NCBI GenBank assembly: GCA_026315105.1 | Contig: CM048744.1 | Location: 349,765,668-349,829,667 of the forward strand | DNA length: 64,000 nucleotides | Source: Locusta migratoria | Taxonomy: Eukaryota > Arthropoda > Insecta > Orthoptera > Acrididae | Reading direction: 5' to 3' | Part shown: one piece after another, positions 22,370-33,577 of the stretch | How the letters are laid out: each line of letters opens with the position of its first letter | Numbering within the stretch: the first letter of the stretch is position 1 | Translations under genes and position numbers: made by a program | The notes under the pieces: generated by a model | What the model was told of the DNA's origin: nothing | The model's database searches: none | The model's input: only the letters and a program-made list of their open reading frames with translations

Positions 22370-23158
22370 TGAAACGTGACCATAAAAAATTATTTTTGTA
22401 AGAAAATGCCTAATATTGTGTCTCCTGTTTTGTATCGAGTAACTTACTTGCAAGAAAATGTATAATATTGCTTCTACTGTATGTATCGATATGTGTACTT
22501 TGTGAAAGTTTCATCTTTGGCAAAGATCATGTACTGCATAGCATTGTAGCTCGCACTGAGAGAGAGTAACACTTGTGGTTCAGCTCGCTTAGAGAGCGGT
22601 TGAGTTGTGTGTATGGCTCCGATGTAGAGCAGAGGCTGCTTTGCCAGCAAGTCAGAAGTTGTATCATGTAGGTAATGTAATGCTGATTATTAATAATAAG
22701 TAACTTGACCTTTCTTTCCTGTTTCATTTACGTAGTTAGAAAATTAACCTACTTCCTTCATTTGATAATTAGTTATTAGTGGATTTAAAGTGCAGTATTG
22801 ATTTTAATAATATTGTTGAACATATTTCGTTATTGTTGCCATAGTAAATGATAGTTAATTGCCTATGATACTAAATTTCAATAATCAGAAACTGATCTGC
22901 ATAAAATTCTCACAGTCAAACATTAAGAAAATGGTTTGTGGCTTTTTAATATCTTTCTCGCAGTCAAACTTTTTGAGTATAGTCAGTGTCTGTTTCAAAT
23001 GGTGACTTGCCACAATTGTTTTGCGTTTAAAATATCCGTTGCGCACATAATCAGTTATCAGATCAGGGCCATAATTAAACCAACTTGCTGTGTTAATGAA
23101 CATTTTGCTGTCTGATTTAACGATAGGTTCAACATCCACAACACACACACAGCTTTTA
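22370..23158 (+). repeat. 5' LTR of the gypsy element
   Basis: 789 bp, starts TGAAACGTGACC and ends CACAGCTTTTA. Nearly identical to 31501-32287. Minus-strand open frames in it recur in the other LTR only because the LTR is duplicated. Confidence 0.95.
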
Positions 23159-23160
23159 TC

Positions 23161-23179
23161 TGGCGCCCTTCCTGCCAGG
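23161..23179 (+). promoter_or_regulatory. Primer-binding site
   Basis: TGGCGCCCTTCCTGCCAGG, two bases after the 5' LTR. A TGGCGCCC start is the usual form for binding a tRNA 3' end. The priming tRNA was not identified. Confidence 0.75.
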
Positions 23180-23640
23180 ATAGTTCACAAACAGGATCGT
23201 GACGTAGTTAGATACGTAGTCTTATTTCAGTTAGTTTGTCTTTTCCACTAACCAACTTAACTTTTGGCTCTTAATTGAATTTTTGTAGCACCACCTTCTG
23301 TTACAGCAACAGTAGCATAGTAATTGTTTCTGTAGTTTGTTATTTACCATTCTTGATATTGTGTAGCATTGTTTATAGTAGATTAATTGAATATACAAAT
23401 AATTGCAATACTACTGAAAAAGTCTCATTTACATTGTCTGATGTTTGTTGTGTCGAAAGTTCTAATACTGCGGAACTCGTGTGATAATTAACGGTTCGCG
23501 TAATCTCGATTGTGACTGTATGTTGCACTAGCCCGATTCAGCCTATTGTTCTCTCATAATTACCGTGTGTAATTTTCAAAAATTTGTAGTAGGTGAAGAT
23601 AAATAATACTGGTCACTTTACTGCAAAATTCTGTTAACAA
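23180..23640 (+). other. gag leader of the gypsy element
   Basis: Untranslated leader between primer-binding site and gag; presumably holds the packaging signal. No open frame with a known domain. Confidence 0.5.
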
Positions 23641-25963
23641 TGTCGAAGAATAGAAGAGCCCGCGCTGATGTTAAATCTGCTTCCGAAAATGAGACCTTGA
23701 ATGATGCAAGGAGAGAAGAAGAATTTTTACAAGAGTCTTCTCACTGTATACAAATACGACATTAAATACCGTGCCCGAGAACGCGGAAGAGATTAGTTCA
23801 GGAACAGACAATATGGATAATGACAAAGTACAGGATTCAACAATCCAGAATTCCGATTCTTGTAACGTGGTTGCAGAAAAGGATGTATCGGTTCCGCCTA
23901 GCTCTGCTACAAAAAATACTTGTGCGACAGCTACGGAAAACGTATTACCAAATGACTTCATGCAGATGTTACTCTCACAGCTCTCTAAGTTAAATGAGAA
24001 CAGTCAATTACAATCTCAGGAATCTCAGAAATTAGGTGAAAAACTTGAGAAACAATCTCAGAAATTAAATGAAAAACTTGAGAAAAGTCAATTACAATCT
24101 CAGAAATTAAATGGAAAACTTGAGGAACAATCTCAGAAATTAAATGAAAAACTTGAGAAAATAGAACAAACGTGCGATTCGAGGTTTGTGAGTATTCAAA
24201 GTAGTTTTAACAAGATAAATGAGGACAACAATCGGTTCAGGGAACAACTGCTCAATACTTTCAAACGTGAATCTCAGCAAATAAGACAAGATATTCGCGA
24301 CGAGATTAACCCGGTAGTGGAAAGCCTTGCGTCACGAGTGGAAAATATGGAAAGCCTTGCGTCACGAGTGGAAAATATGGAAAGCCTTGCGTCACGAGTC
24401 GAAAATATGGAAAGCTTTGCGTCACGAGTCGAAAATATGGAAACTACTGAACTCGCTCAATTGAAGCAACAGAGTAATCTATTTGATGAAAAGTTGCAGA
24501 ACTTCCAGTCAGTCACGACGGAACAGATCAATAAAATTAATAAACAGTTTGAGGATATTACTGTTAAGATTACCCAAATCAGTGATAACACTGACAAAAG
24601 TTCTGATGTAACGCATCCTACCCCGTTTAATGAAACTAATGAATATCTCGCCCTTGACCGTTTCAAACAAGGTCAAATGACCATTAATCAGCAATACAAG
24701 GCTGAGGTCAGGAAATTAGATGATCGCGTGGCGCGAATAGAGAATAAATTTGACCACACTTGTGGAAATCCATACGAAGACGTAGAAGAAAATTTGAACG
24801 AAAATGACAATGATGATTCGACTCAAGTAGGTCGCTTGGTACGTGAACGAAGTGTACCTCATAGTAACAACAATGAAGGCGCGATGCATAGTTTACGCCC
24901 ACTTACGCCGCACGGGCGAAAGGAAGCGTTTGACTACAAGCATTTCCTGTCTGTACGTAAATTCAAGACATTCAAAAACTCTCCGAATGACTTGCACCCT
25001 AAAGAGTGGTTGCAGCAATTCGATTATTGTCTTCCCCCGAATTGGCCACTTGAGCACAGACTAGAATTTATATGTGGTTATCTGGAAGGCGAGCCAGCCA
25101 CCAGAATGAGAGCTATCGCACAAGAATGCCATAGTGAGAATCAGTTCCGACGCTCATTTCTATCCGCATACTGGTCGGAAGCGGCACAAGATCGCGTTAA
25201 AAACAGTATTGCGACGTTCAAAACTTTTGAACGATCAAATTTCTCGAGCCCGGTGGAATATTTCCAACATTTAGTATACAAAAATCAATTTTTATCGGCA
25301 CCTTACTGCCCTGCCGAATTAATTAGAATTTGTTTGAACAAACTGCCTCTACACTTGCGTCAAATTGCCATTGCGGCACGATGCAAGAATGATATTGAAG
25401 CCTTTAGAAACCTCTTACAAGATTTAGAGGAAGAAGACGAGGAAAATTCCTCGCGCAGTCGATATTTTGATAGAAACAGATATGACCGCCGGTCGCAACA
25501 AAGCCCGCCGCGTGCTAAACGTTATTCAGAGCACGAGGATAAACAAAAAAATAATTCTTTCACTAATGAATCTTACAAACAAAGTCGCGGCAATGAGAAC
25601 AGTGATTGTCAAGAACGTGAGAATAACCGTGGAAGTTTTCGTGGCCGTTACCGAGGTGGTGGCTTTGGTCGCGGAGGATGCCACAATAATTATTATCATA
25701 ATAGCAATACCTCAAATAACACTAATTGGCGTGAAAGACGAAATACTGATAGTGATCGTGAGATTGAAAATAACAACAATAGCGCTGAGAAGCGTAGTCG
25801 GGAGGGCACACGCGATAATTCTCGTGATCGCCTTCCGCGACACGAAAACACAAATCGGGGCCTAAGCAGATCGCGTACCCCGGAAAGACAAGAGCAAAAC
25901 ATTGAAATCAGACCTGCTAATCCACGCTACAATTCGTCAAAAAAAGGCCCGCGTCAGGTATGA
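23641..25963 (+). pseudogene. gag: gag of the gypsy element (one frameshift near its start)
   Basis: The first ATG is at 23641 (MSKNRRARADVKS). A 1-nt shift near 23738 ends that frame, and the main frame then runs open to the TGA at 25961-25963. The first ATG in the main frame is at 23813. Residues 60-150 of the main frame are a coiled coil with about four 12-residue QSQKLNEKLEKx repeats. Then come four exact 30-bp repeats (24320-24439) coding ESLASRVENM. The capsid-like domain follows: HPKEWLQQFDYCLPPNWP, RLEFICGYLEGEPATRM and a C-terminal LPLHLRQIAIA. The C-terminus is Arg/Gly/Asn-rich (FRGRYRGGGFGRGG) and has no CCHC zinc knuckle. Gag assembles the cytoplasmic particle around element RNA. 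Confidence 0.85.
24320..24439 (+). repeat. Four exact 30-bp tandem repeats in gag
   Basis: Copies begin at 24320, 24350, 24380 and 24410; each encodes ESLASRVENM in a coiled-coil region. Only a G/C change near position 21 separates copies. Confidence 0.95.
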
Positions 25964-26000
25964 CTAGCGGACTCGACGGCAAATAATTCGGCCGTACAGG
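25952..26000 (+). promoter_or_regulatory. Candidate stop-codon readthrough signal between gag and pol
   Basis: Gag ends at UGA (25961-25963), immediately followed by CUAG. The next frame, without a shift, is open through 13 codons into the pol frame that continues to 26989. UGA-CUAG is a known high-readthrough context in alphaviruses and some animal genes. A 5-bp stem ACGGC/GCCGT with a 10-nt loop begins about 14 nt downstream. Use of readthrough here is inferred. Confidence 0.6.
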
Positions 26001-29000
26001 ATTTGTGTGATCCTAACTATACGCTGAAACTTGTTCATTGTGAACGTCCTCACAGAGAGGAAAATTACGATGAACAACCTCCCGAACAAAACAGAATAGT
26101 AGTTTGTGCGGAAGTGCACAATACTGATGCTGGTAGCACCTCAGTAAGTGATAAGGCAAAACCGACACAACTTGTGTCAAAACCTAAAGCCGTTACACCT
26201 GAAAGCAATGACAGTAATAAAAATTGTACTATCAAATTTAACGAAACAAATGAAAAGGTATCGAACAAATGTTATACTGCCCAACGGTTAAACGAGATAA
26301 GTGTCGATCAGCAATATAATGACGACAATTCAGATTGGGAGACAGAAGCTTCTTCTTCAGACTCTGAGGAAGACACTATATATGAAATAAAATTCTTACA
26401 GTATCAACCAACAATTGCATATGACAGACCGATCATGTACTTTAAAATGCAGGATACGGTACTGCCACACAATAATGCAACTAACAGTAACCCTGGAACG
26501 GCAAAAACTGATTTCGAACAATTAGATTTGCAGCACACCTCTGTCGCTGATTGGATAGACAATTACATGTCTTCTAATGACGATGATAGCGAATGCGAAG
26601 TTGATGAACAATCAAGATTTGAAAAGAATTTATCTTGTGAAAGCCTCATTAATATTGGTAACACTTGTCTCAACAAAGAAATTTCTTATGAACGCTCTAC
26701 CGAACAAGACGTAAAATTTGTACAGTTAGATGACATAAAAGAGGCACTATTAGAAGAGAAGGTAGACTGTCTCGATATTCCAATTCACCCTATTGTATCT
26801 GTCAAAATTGGCAAAATCAATCTTTCTGCTGTCTTAGATTCTGGTAGCCCAGTATCAGTAATCAATGAAGTGACTTTCAAGAAATATCAGAATTTGCTTA
26901 ACGGTCCTACTCTGCCTTTGCATTGCACTAAAATTCGTGGCGTCATTTTTCTAGAAAACCTGTCGAAATTCGACAGCAAACATACGTAGAATTTTTATGT
27001 CAAGGTCATCTCTTTTCTGCCAACCTATTGATTGTCCCCCGCTTAACTACACAGATAATATTAGGTGTGGACTTCCTATCCAAGTACAAGGTTATTCTAG
27101 ATTTCAATACGGCTAGTGCCACTGCTTTTGTTCAGAAAAATGCCATTCAAATTAAATTCGAAGACTGGATTACCAGATATGAAGAAGGTGCCAGTTGTTT
27201 AAAATTTTTATCTACTTCTAATGTGACGCAGGATGTCAAACCTGATGATGATATAACAGATAAACATTTCGAGACTGAACAAATTGACTTGATTTCTGAC
27301 ATCATTAAGAACAAATTAGTAGAAGTTGAAGGTGCCTCAGAACGTGATAAGGAAGAATTGTTCCTTATCTTGCGGAGTTATTCCCGTGTATTCGCTAACA
27401 GTCCTGGTACCATAAAAAATTTTCTCTATGAATTTAAGATCAAAGAACATAATAAAATTTTTGTACCTCCATATCCCATTCCGATAGTATACAGGGAAAG
27501 AGTTAAGGCTGAAATTCAGTCCATGCTCAATCAAGGTGTAATTGAACCTGCAGTTAGCTCATATAACAGTCCACTACATATTGTTCAAAAAAGAGATAAG
27601 TCAATTCGATTAGTGCTCGATTCCAGACAAATTAACACTATCATTTTACTTGAAACCGACCGACCACAAACCCTGTAAGAAATGTTACAAAAATTCTATG
27701 GTGTCAAAGTTTTATCCTCATTAGATCTTAGGTCTAGTTTTTGGCAAGTGAAACTGCACCCCAACTGTAGGGAGTATACCGCGTTTCTCTGCTTCGGAAA
27801 CTGTTATCAGTTCCGTAAATTGCCTTTCCGACTGAACATCTCCTCATCTGCTTTCATCCGTGCGATGAATGCCACACTTCCTGAGCACTTAAAACAACAA
27901 ATCACAATTTACGTTGATGATATTTTGATTGCAGAATCTTCATGGGAAAAACATAACAGTACTTTGGCATCTTTACTTGAGGTGTTTGCTCAATCCGGGA
28001 TTACTGTCAACTTAGAAAAGTCACAGTTTGGTCGTTCTCAGATTAAATTTTTAGGGCACATTATTTCTAAAGATGGGATCCAGCCCGACCCCGAAAAGTT
28101 AGAGGTGATAGTGAAAATGCCTGTTCCCACCACTAAACGCCAATTAAGAGCTTTCTTGGGTTTAATTAATTTATATCGGCGTTTTATAAATTTGAAAGAC
28201 CTAACTACTCCCAGATTATATGAATTAACTAGAAAGAATAGTGTTTGGTTCTGGGATGAAGCTGCCCAAAGAGAATTTCTTTGCTTAAAAGATGCACTCC
28301 TTCACGCACCTATCCTCACCACCCAGATTTGTCTAAGAACTTTTGCATTTCTACCGATAGTTCAAAATTCGGACTTGGCGTTCACGTATTTCAAGAGGAT
28401 GAAGAAAATGGCATTGCCACTCAGAGAACCATTGCGTTTGCTAGTCGCATACTCTCCACGTCAGAGCGGAACTATTCCGTCACTGAGCTTGAAGCTTTGG
28501 CAGTAGTTTGGGCATTCGAAAAATTCCGTTATTTCTTGTTTGGCAGACACACTAAAGTTTACACGGATCACCGTGCACTTCAATTCCTCATGTCGGCAAA
28601 ACTTAACCATGATAGACTTAGACGATGGGCTTTGTTCCTTCAAGAATTCGATTTCTCTGTAATTTACATTCCTGGTAAACAAAACATCGTTGCAGACTCG
28701 CTATCTCGTTCGCCTGTTGGGCTCATCAAGGCGACGGAAGAGGCATACTTAGAAAATAACTTTACTATCCTCTATATGCAGCAAGTTGCTTTCGAAAATT
28801 ACATATCTGCCACATTTTCTGACATTGCTAAAGAACAAGATAAAGATCCAATCTGGCGAGATATTAAAATAAAATGGCACGATAAATATAATGTTTCCAT
28901 CAGATAATTTTACATTATCCATAATAACATTCTCTTCAAACGTAAAGCCCCTGACAGTCAATTTTGCTTAGTGTGTGTTACGGAGGAATCCGTGAACAAA

Positions 29001-30011
29001 TTGATTTGGTATATTCATCTTAGTTACGGACACTATGGTGCCAAGAAGTGCTTCGCGAAATTACGCGACTCTTGTTATTTCATGAACATGGAGAAACGTA
29101 TACGCAATGTGTTATCTCGATGCAAATTGTGTCAGAAAGCAAAGCCGCCGACCATATCGCATTCTGCTCCACTTTTTCCGATTATACCTTCAAAATTAAA
29201 GCAGTTAGCAGCCGTTGACCTGTTTGGACCACTTCCGAGAACTAACAATGGTTTCTCTTTTGTCTTCGTTGCTATTGAGCTCACATCAAAATTTGTATCT
29301 TTTACTCCGCTCCGCCGTGCCACGGCGACGACAGTAACTAACGCCTTTGTCAAAAACTTCCTAAAAGATGTTGGCCATATAGATAAAGTCATCTCCGATA
29401 ACGGACCTCAATTCCGTTCTCATGATTGGGCACGGATGTTGCGGCGCAGAAACATCAAACCTGTGTTCATATCACTTTATCATGCTGCCTCTAACCCTTG
29501 TTAACGAGTGATGAAAGAGCTTGGAAAACTTTGTAGGCTGTATTGCTACCGACGACATAACACATGGGATAGATATCTTCTGTCATTTCAAAATATTATA
29601 AATGAACTTCCTAATGATTCTACAGGTCTTTCACCAATTCTGGTTCTGAAAAACAAGCAACCTCCCGACCGTATCAAGGAATTGATACCTTTTCCGAAAC
29701 ACAGAAGACTACGTCATCATGAGATCATTGAATTGGCGCTTAAAAACATTAAGAAAGCAGCTGACAAAAGGAAACGCTCTCAACGTAATTGTTATGCCAA
29801 ACAACTCTATGTAGGACAAAAGGTATTAATTAGATCCCACCACTTATCCCACAAGGGAAGATCTATGATTCACAAATTCTTCTTACTGTACAGTGGTCCG
29901 TATCGAATCAAACGTATCATCCACGACAACGTCGTTGAGGTAGAAACTTTAAAGACGCACAAGTCGAAAGGCATACACCACATTTCCAATATTAAAATTT
30001 TCAAGGCATAA
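25964..30011 (+). pseudogene. pol: pol of the gypsy element: protease, RT, RNase H, integrase; five disabling lesions
   Basis: In the gag frame, an acidic Asn-rich spacer leads to the protease core LSAVLDSGSPVSVINE (DSG in place of DTG, about 26830). Lesion 1: frameshift near 26950. ILGVDFLSKY and YNSPLHIVQKRD lead into RT; lesion 2: stop at 27676-27678. RT then shows SSLDLRSSFWQV, FRKLPFRLN, the catalytic IYVDDILIA and FLGHIISKDGI. Lesion 3: frameshift near 28330. RNase H has STDSSKFGLG, TELEAL and YTDHRAL; lesion 4: stop at 28905-28907. Integrase has an HHCC-like finger (HLSYGH, CKLCQ), first Asp AAVDLFGP and second Asp ISDNGPQF. Lesion 5: a stop at 29502-29504, at the expected catalytic Glu. 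A GPY/F-like tail (SGPYRIKRI) ends at TAA 30009-30011. Confidence 0.9.
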
Positions 30012-31484
30012 AATTGGGGTAGAGAGTCCATTAATCTGTTTTGGACACACCAAGTGGCGATTGGTGCCCCGTTCTCGAACTGAGTGTCAATATTCTTCCG
30101 CTTTTCCTTAATGCGCTCTATCTACCGCTTTTTCTCACTGTTACTTTTCTCTAACTCTGAATACTTATGCTCTGTGCTACGCTGGGATATAGTCTTACGA
30201 AACTATGATTATCTTGCAATTTGCATATAACGAACTCTGTGGCTGTGCAAGACAAATAAAATTAATGAAAATTTTTGATTGAGTAATCTAATTAAGTTCC
30301 TATGTTTCAGAAAATATCAGATTCCTCTTCTTTATTAATAATTGCATAACTTACGAACTTCTGAGCGAGTGAAGAAGATTTTGAGTTGACATAAGCATTT
30401 TGAAAGCCAATTAAGCAGTAAAAAGGAAAAATGACATTCTGGAGGATGATGAGTAAGGCAATCTATTACTGTGTGCTTATACTATTCAGTGCCTCCCATT
30501 GCAAACGTTGTCCACAGGTTCATTACCAGTGTTTAGGTATATTTCATGGTTCTTTTACATTCAGTGACCAAAATAAAATTGTGCTCTTGATAGATACATA
30601 TACTTTCAGAACTATAATGAGTCAATACCCTTTAGTCTGAAATGTCATTGTGCCTATTCGATTGACAAACGTTATATTGAAATCCTATTGTGCCGAAGCA
30701 GTGACATTATTTTGTACATGATCAGAAACCTATGGAGTCAAAAATTTTACATGTATGTTCTAGCATCCATGAAAGTATGGCATCTTAAATGCATCACAGA
30801 ATACAAAACTGAAACTTTATCTTATACTAAGTGCACTAAAAATTTACATAGACTACATTGTGCACAAGATACGAATGTTCATTTTATGTTAAAAAAATTT
30901 AGAAGCATGGGACTTACACTACTGTGTATTACTTGTAATTACCTTATTTTCTCGAAAAACAAACAAACAATGATGACATTAGTTAAACTATCTTTTGTAA
31001 AACTTTGTATATGTTCATGTTTCTTATTGTATTTTTCCATTTGTGTACTACTTCTAGCTATCTCATTTTCTCCACTATATCATTTGTCAAACTATGTTCT
31101 CTGAAATTCTATATATACTTATGTTTACCATTATGTATATTTGTCATATATTCCATTTATTGCTGATGTTCTGTAAATTTTGACATTTACTTATGCCTGT
31201 CACATCCTGTACTACTCCATGCATGACTTTTGATGGTACTGTTCTGTAAAATGGCATGTATTTACGACTGTCACATTTTTCAATTTTTCTATGTGCTCCA
31301 TCTGTTCTTTTAATCTTGAATATCTTGTATAAAAGTGTTTATCAGGTTTTCATATTTTTCATGTTATATTTTGGATGTCATTAATCGATTTTTGGACTTG
31401 AAATTCAGTAATTTTGCTGGCTAGGCAATGCCATTGGCATCACCCACCCAATTTTACCGCCAATTTCACCACCCAATTTTAATA
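30012..31484 (+). other. Spacer between pol and 3' LTR; no recognisable env
   Basis: 1.5 kb where gypsy/errantivirus elements carry envelope. The ORF at 30431-30640 starts with an ATG and a hydrophobic leader (YYCVLILFSASHC), and that at 30688-31104 (138 codons) ends in a hydrophobic stretch. Neither shows a furin site plus transmembrane anchor arrangement that I recognise. It may be an eroded env or plain untranslated DNA. Confidence 0.4.
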
Positions 31485-31500
31485 GGTAGGAGGGGGGTGA
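31485..31500 (+). promoter_or_regulatory. Polypurine tract
   Basis: GGTAGGAGGGGGGTGA directly precedes the 3' LTR, as expected for plus-strand priming. Confidence 0.8.
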
Positions 31501-32287
31501 TGAAACGTGTCCATAAAAAATTATTTTTGTAAGAAAATGCCTAATATTGTGCCTCCTGTTTTGTATCGAGTAACTTACTTGCAAGAAAATGTATAATATC
31601 GCTTCTACTGTATGTATCGATATGTGTACTTTGTGAAAGTTTCATCTTTGGCAAAGATCATGTACTGCATAGCATTGTAGCTCGCACTGAGAGAGAGTAA
31701 CACTTGTGGTTCAGCTCGCTTAGAGAGCGGTTGAGTTGTGTGTATGGCTCCGATGTAGAGCAGAGGCTGCTTTGCCAGCAAGTCAGAAGTTGTATCATGT
31801 AGGTAATGTAATGCTGATTATTAATAATAAGTAACTTGACCTTTCTTTCCTGTTTCATTTACGTAGTTAGAAAATTAACTTACTTCCTTCATTTGATAAT
31901 TAGTTATTAGTGGATTTAAAGTGAAGTATTGATTTTAATAATATTGTTGAACATATTTCGTTATTGGTGCCATAGTAAATGATAGTTAATTGCCTATGAT
32001 ACTAAATTTCAATAATCAGAAACTGATCTGCATAAAATTCTCACAGTCAAACATTAAGAAAATGGTTTGTGGCTTTTTAATATCTTTCTCGCAGTCAAAC
32101 TTTTTGAGTATAGTCAGTGTCTGTTTCAAATGGTGACTTGCCACAATTGTTTTGCGTTTAAAATATCCGTTGCGCACATAATCAGTTATCAGATCAGGGC
32201 CATAATTAAACCAACTTGCTGTGTTAATGAACATTTTGCTGTCTGATTTAACGATAGGTTCAACATCCACAACACACACAGCTTTTA
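31501..32287 (+). repeat. 3' LTR of the gypsy element
   Basis: 787 bp, starts TGAAACGTGTCC, ends CACAGCTTTTA, then TSD CCCT. Confidence 0.95.
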
Positions 32288-33577
32288 CCCTTTATTCACA
32301 TGAAGTGTTAAGTGCCATCGACAAGGGATCTCAAATCGATTCCATATTTCTGGATTTCCGGAAGGCTTTTGACACTGTACCCCACAAGCGGCTTCTAATG
32401 AAATTGCGTGCTTATGGAATATCTCCCCAATTGTGCGATTGGCTTCACGATTTCCTATCAGAAAGGACACAGTTCGTTGTAATTGACGGTAAGTCATCGA
32501 GTAAAACGGAAGTGATACCTGGTGTTCCCCAGGAAGCGTTATAGGTCCCATAATCTCCCTTGCGTTTATAAACGATTTAGGAGACAATCTGAAAACTCCC
32601 TTAGACTGTTCGCGGATCGGTTAGTGAAGTCAACAGAGGATCAAAAGCAACTGCAAAGCGATTTAGACAAAATTTCTACAAGGTGCGAAAATTGGCAATT
32701 GACACTAAATAAAGAAAAGTGTGAAGTAATACACATGACCAAAATCAAATGTTCAAATGTTAGTAGACCTTATGGGACTAAACTACGGGGTCATCAGTCC
32801 CTAAGCTTACAAACTACTTATGAACTAGCTAAGACTAAGGACGTCACAAATATCCATGCCCGAGGGGGGATTCGAACCCCCAACCGTAGTAGCCGTGCAG
32901 ACCGTGATTGGAGCGCCTCAGTCCCCTCGGCCACCGCGGCCGGCTACACATGACCACTAAAAGAAATCCGTCAAACCTTAATGTCGTAAATTCTACCAAA
33001 TACCTAGGAGTTACAATTACGAACAACTTAGATTGGAGAGAACACACAGAAAATATTGTGGGGAAGGCGAACCAAAGATTACGTTTCATTGGCAGAACGC
33101 TTCGAAGATGCCCCAACTCCACCAAAGAGACTGCCTACATCACACTTGTGCGTCCTCTCCTGCAGTACTGTTGCCCAGTGTGGGACCCTCACCAGGTGGG
33201 GCTGACGGACGATATTGAGAAGGTTCAGAGAAGGACAGTTCGTTTTATCACGTTACCGGGGGGAAAGCGTCACGGAAATGTTGCACGAATTGGGGTGGAA
33301 ATCATTAAAAGAAAGACGTTATTCATTGCGGCGTAATCTGTTTGCGAAGTTTCAATCACCGACTTTTACTTCTGAATATGAAAATATTTTGCTAGTACCC
33401 ACCTACTTAGGAAGACATGACCATCCCAATAAAATAAGAGAAATCAGATCGAAAACGGAACGATTTAGGTGTTCTTTCTTAGAGAATGGAACGGTAGAGA
33501 AAAGTTATGAAAGTGGTTAATGAACCCACTGCCAGGCACTTAAATGTGATTTGCAGAGTATCTATGTAGATGTAGAA
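32288..33577 (+). pseudogene. CR1-like LINE copy 2, part after the LTR element
   Basis: Continues the RT frame interrupted at 22369: LYSHEVLSAIDKGSQIDSIF, LDFRKAFDTVPHKRLLMKL, DWLHDFLSERTQFVV, IPGVPQ. A frameshift follows near 32533, then FADRLVKSTEDQKQLQSDLD and WQLTLNKEKCEVIHM. A SINE lies at 32742-32944. After it come STKYLGVTITNNLDW, HTENIVGKANQRLRFIGRTL, RPLLQYCCPVWDPHQ and NKIREIRSKTERFRCSFLEN. It ends in CAGAGTATCTATGTAGATGTAG, the tail of this LINE family. Only a few lesions, so relatively recent, but dead. Confidence 0.85.
32742..32944 (-). repeat. tRNA-headed SINE inside LINE copy 2
   Basis: Complete copy with perfect 12-bp TSD TACACATGACCA (32730-32741 and 32945-32956). Confidence 0.96.

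Larger units (their letters stand above)
22370..32287 (+). mobile_element. Complete Ty3/gypsy-type LTR retrotransposon, 9.9 kb
   Basis: Has two LTRs (22370-23158 and 31501-32287), a tRNA primer-binding site, gag, a pol with protease-RT-RNase H-integrase order (gypsy order), and a purine-rich tract. Flanked by 4-bp TSD CCCT (22366-22369 and 32288-32291). It lies in the RT gene of a CR1-like LINE whose frame is restored across the junction. By hand I count about 6 substitutions and one 2-bp indel between the LTRs, under 1%, so the insertion is young, yet pol has five disabling changes. No envelope gene is recognised. Confidence 0.95.

Noticed and set aside
22885..23148. Identical 87-codon minus ORFs at 22885-23148 and 32016-32279, and 66-codon ones at 22527 and 31658
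   Set aside because: They lie in the two LTRs of the gypsy element; the identity reflects LTR duplication, not conservation of a protein.
24320..24439. CRISPR-like regular repeats
   Set aside because: Repeats are contiguous with no spacers and lie in frame inside gag.
25467..25865. 132-codon ORF overlapping gag in another frame
   Set aside because: Shadow frame of the Arg-rich gag C-terminus; its Ile/Val-rich composition follows from the codons.
30688..31104. 138-codon ORF as env
   Set aside because: Hydrophobic stretches only; no cleavage site or fusion protein pattern that I recognise.
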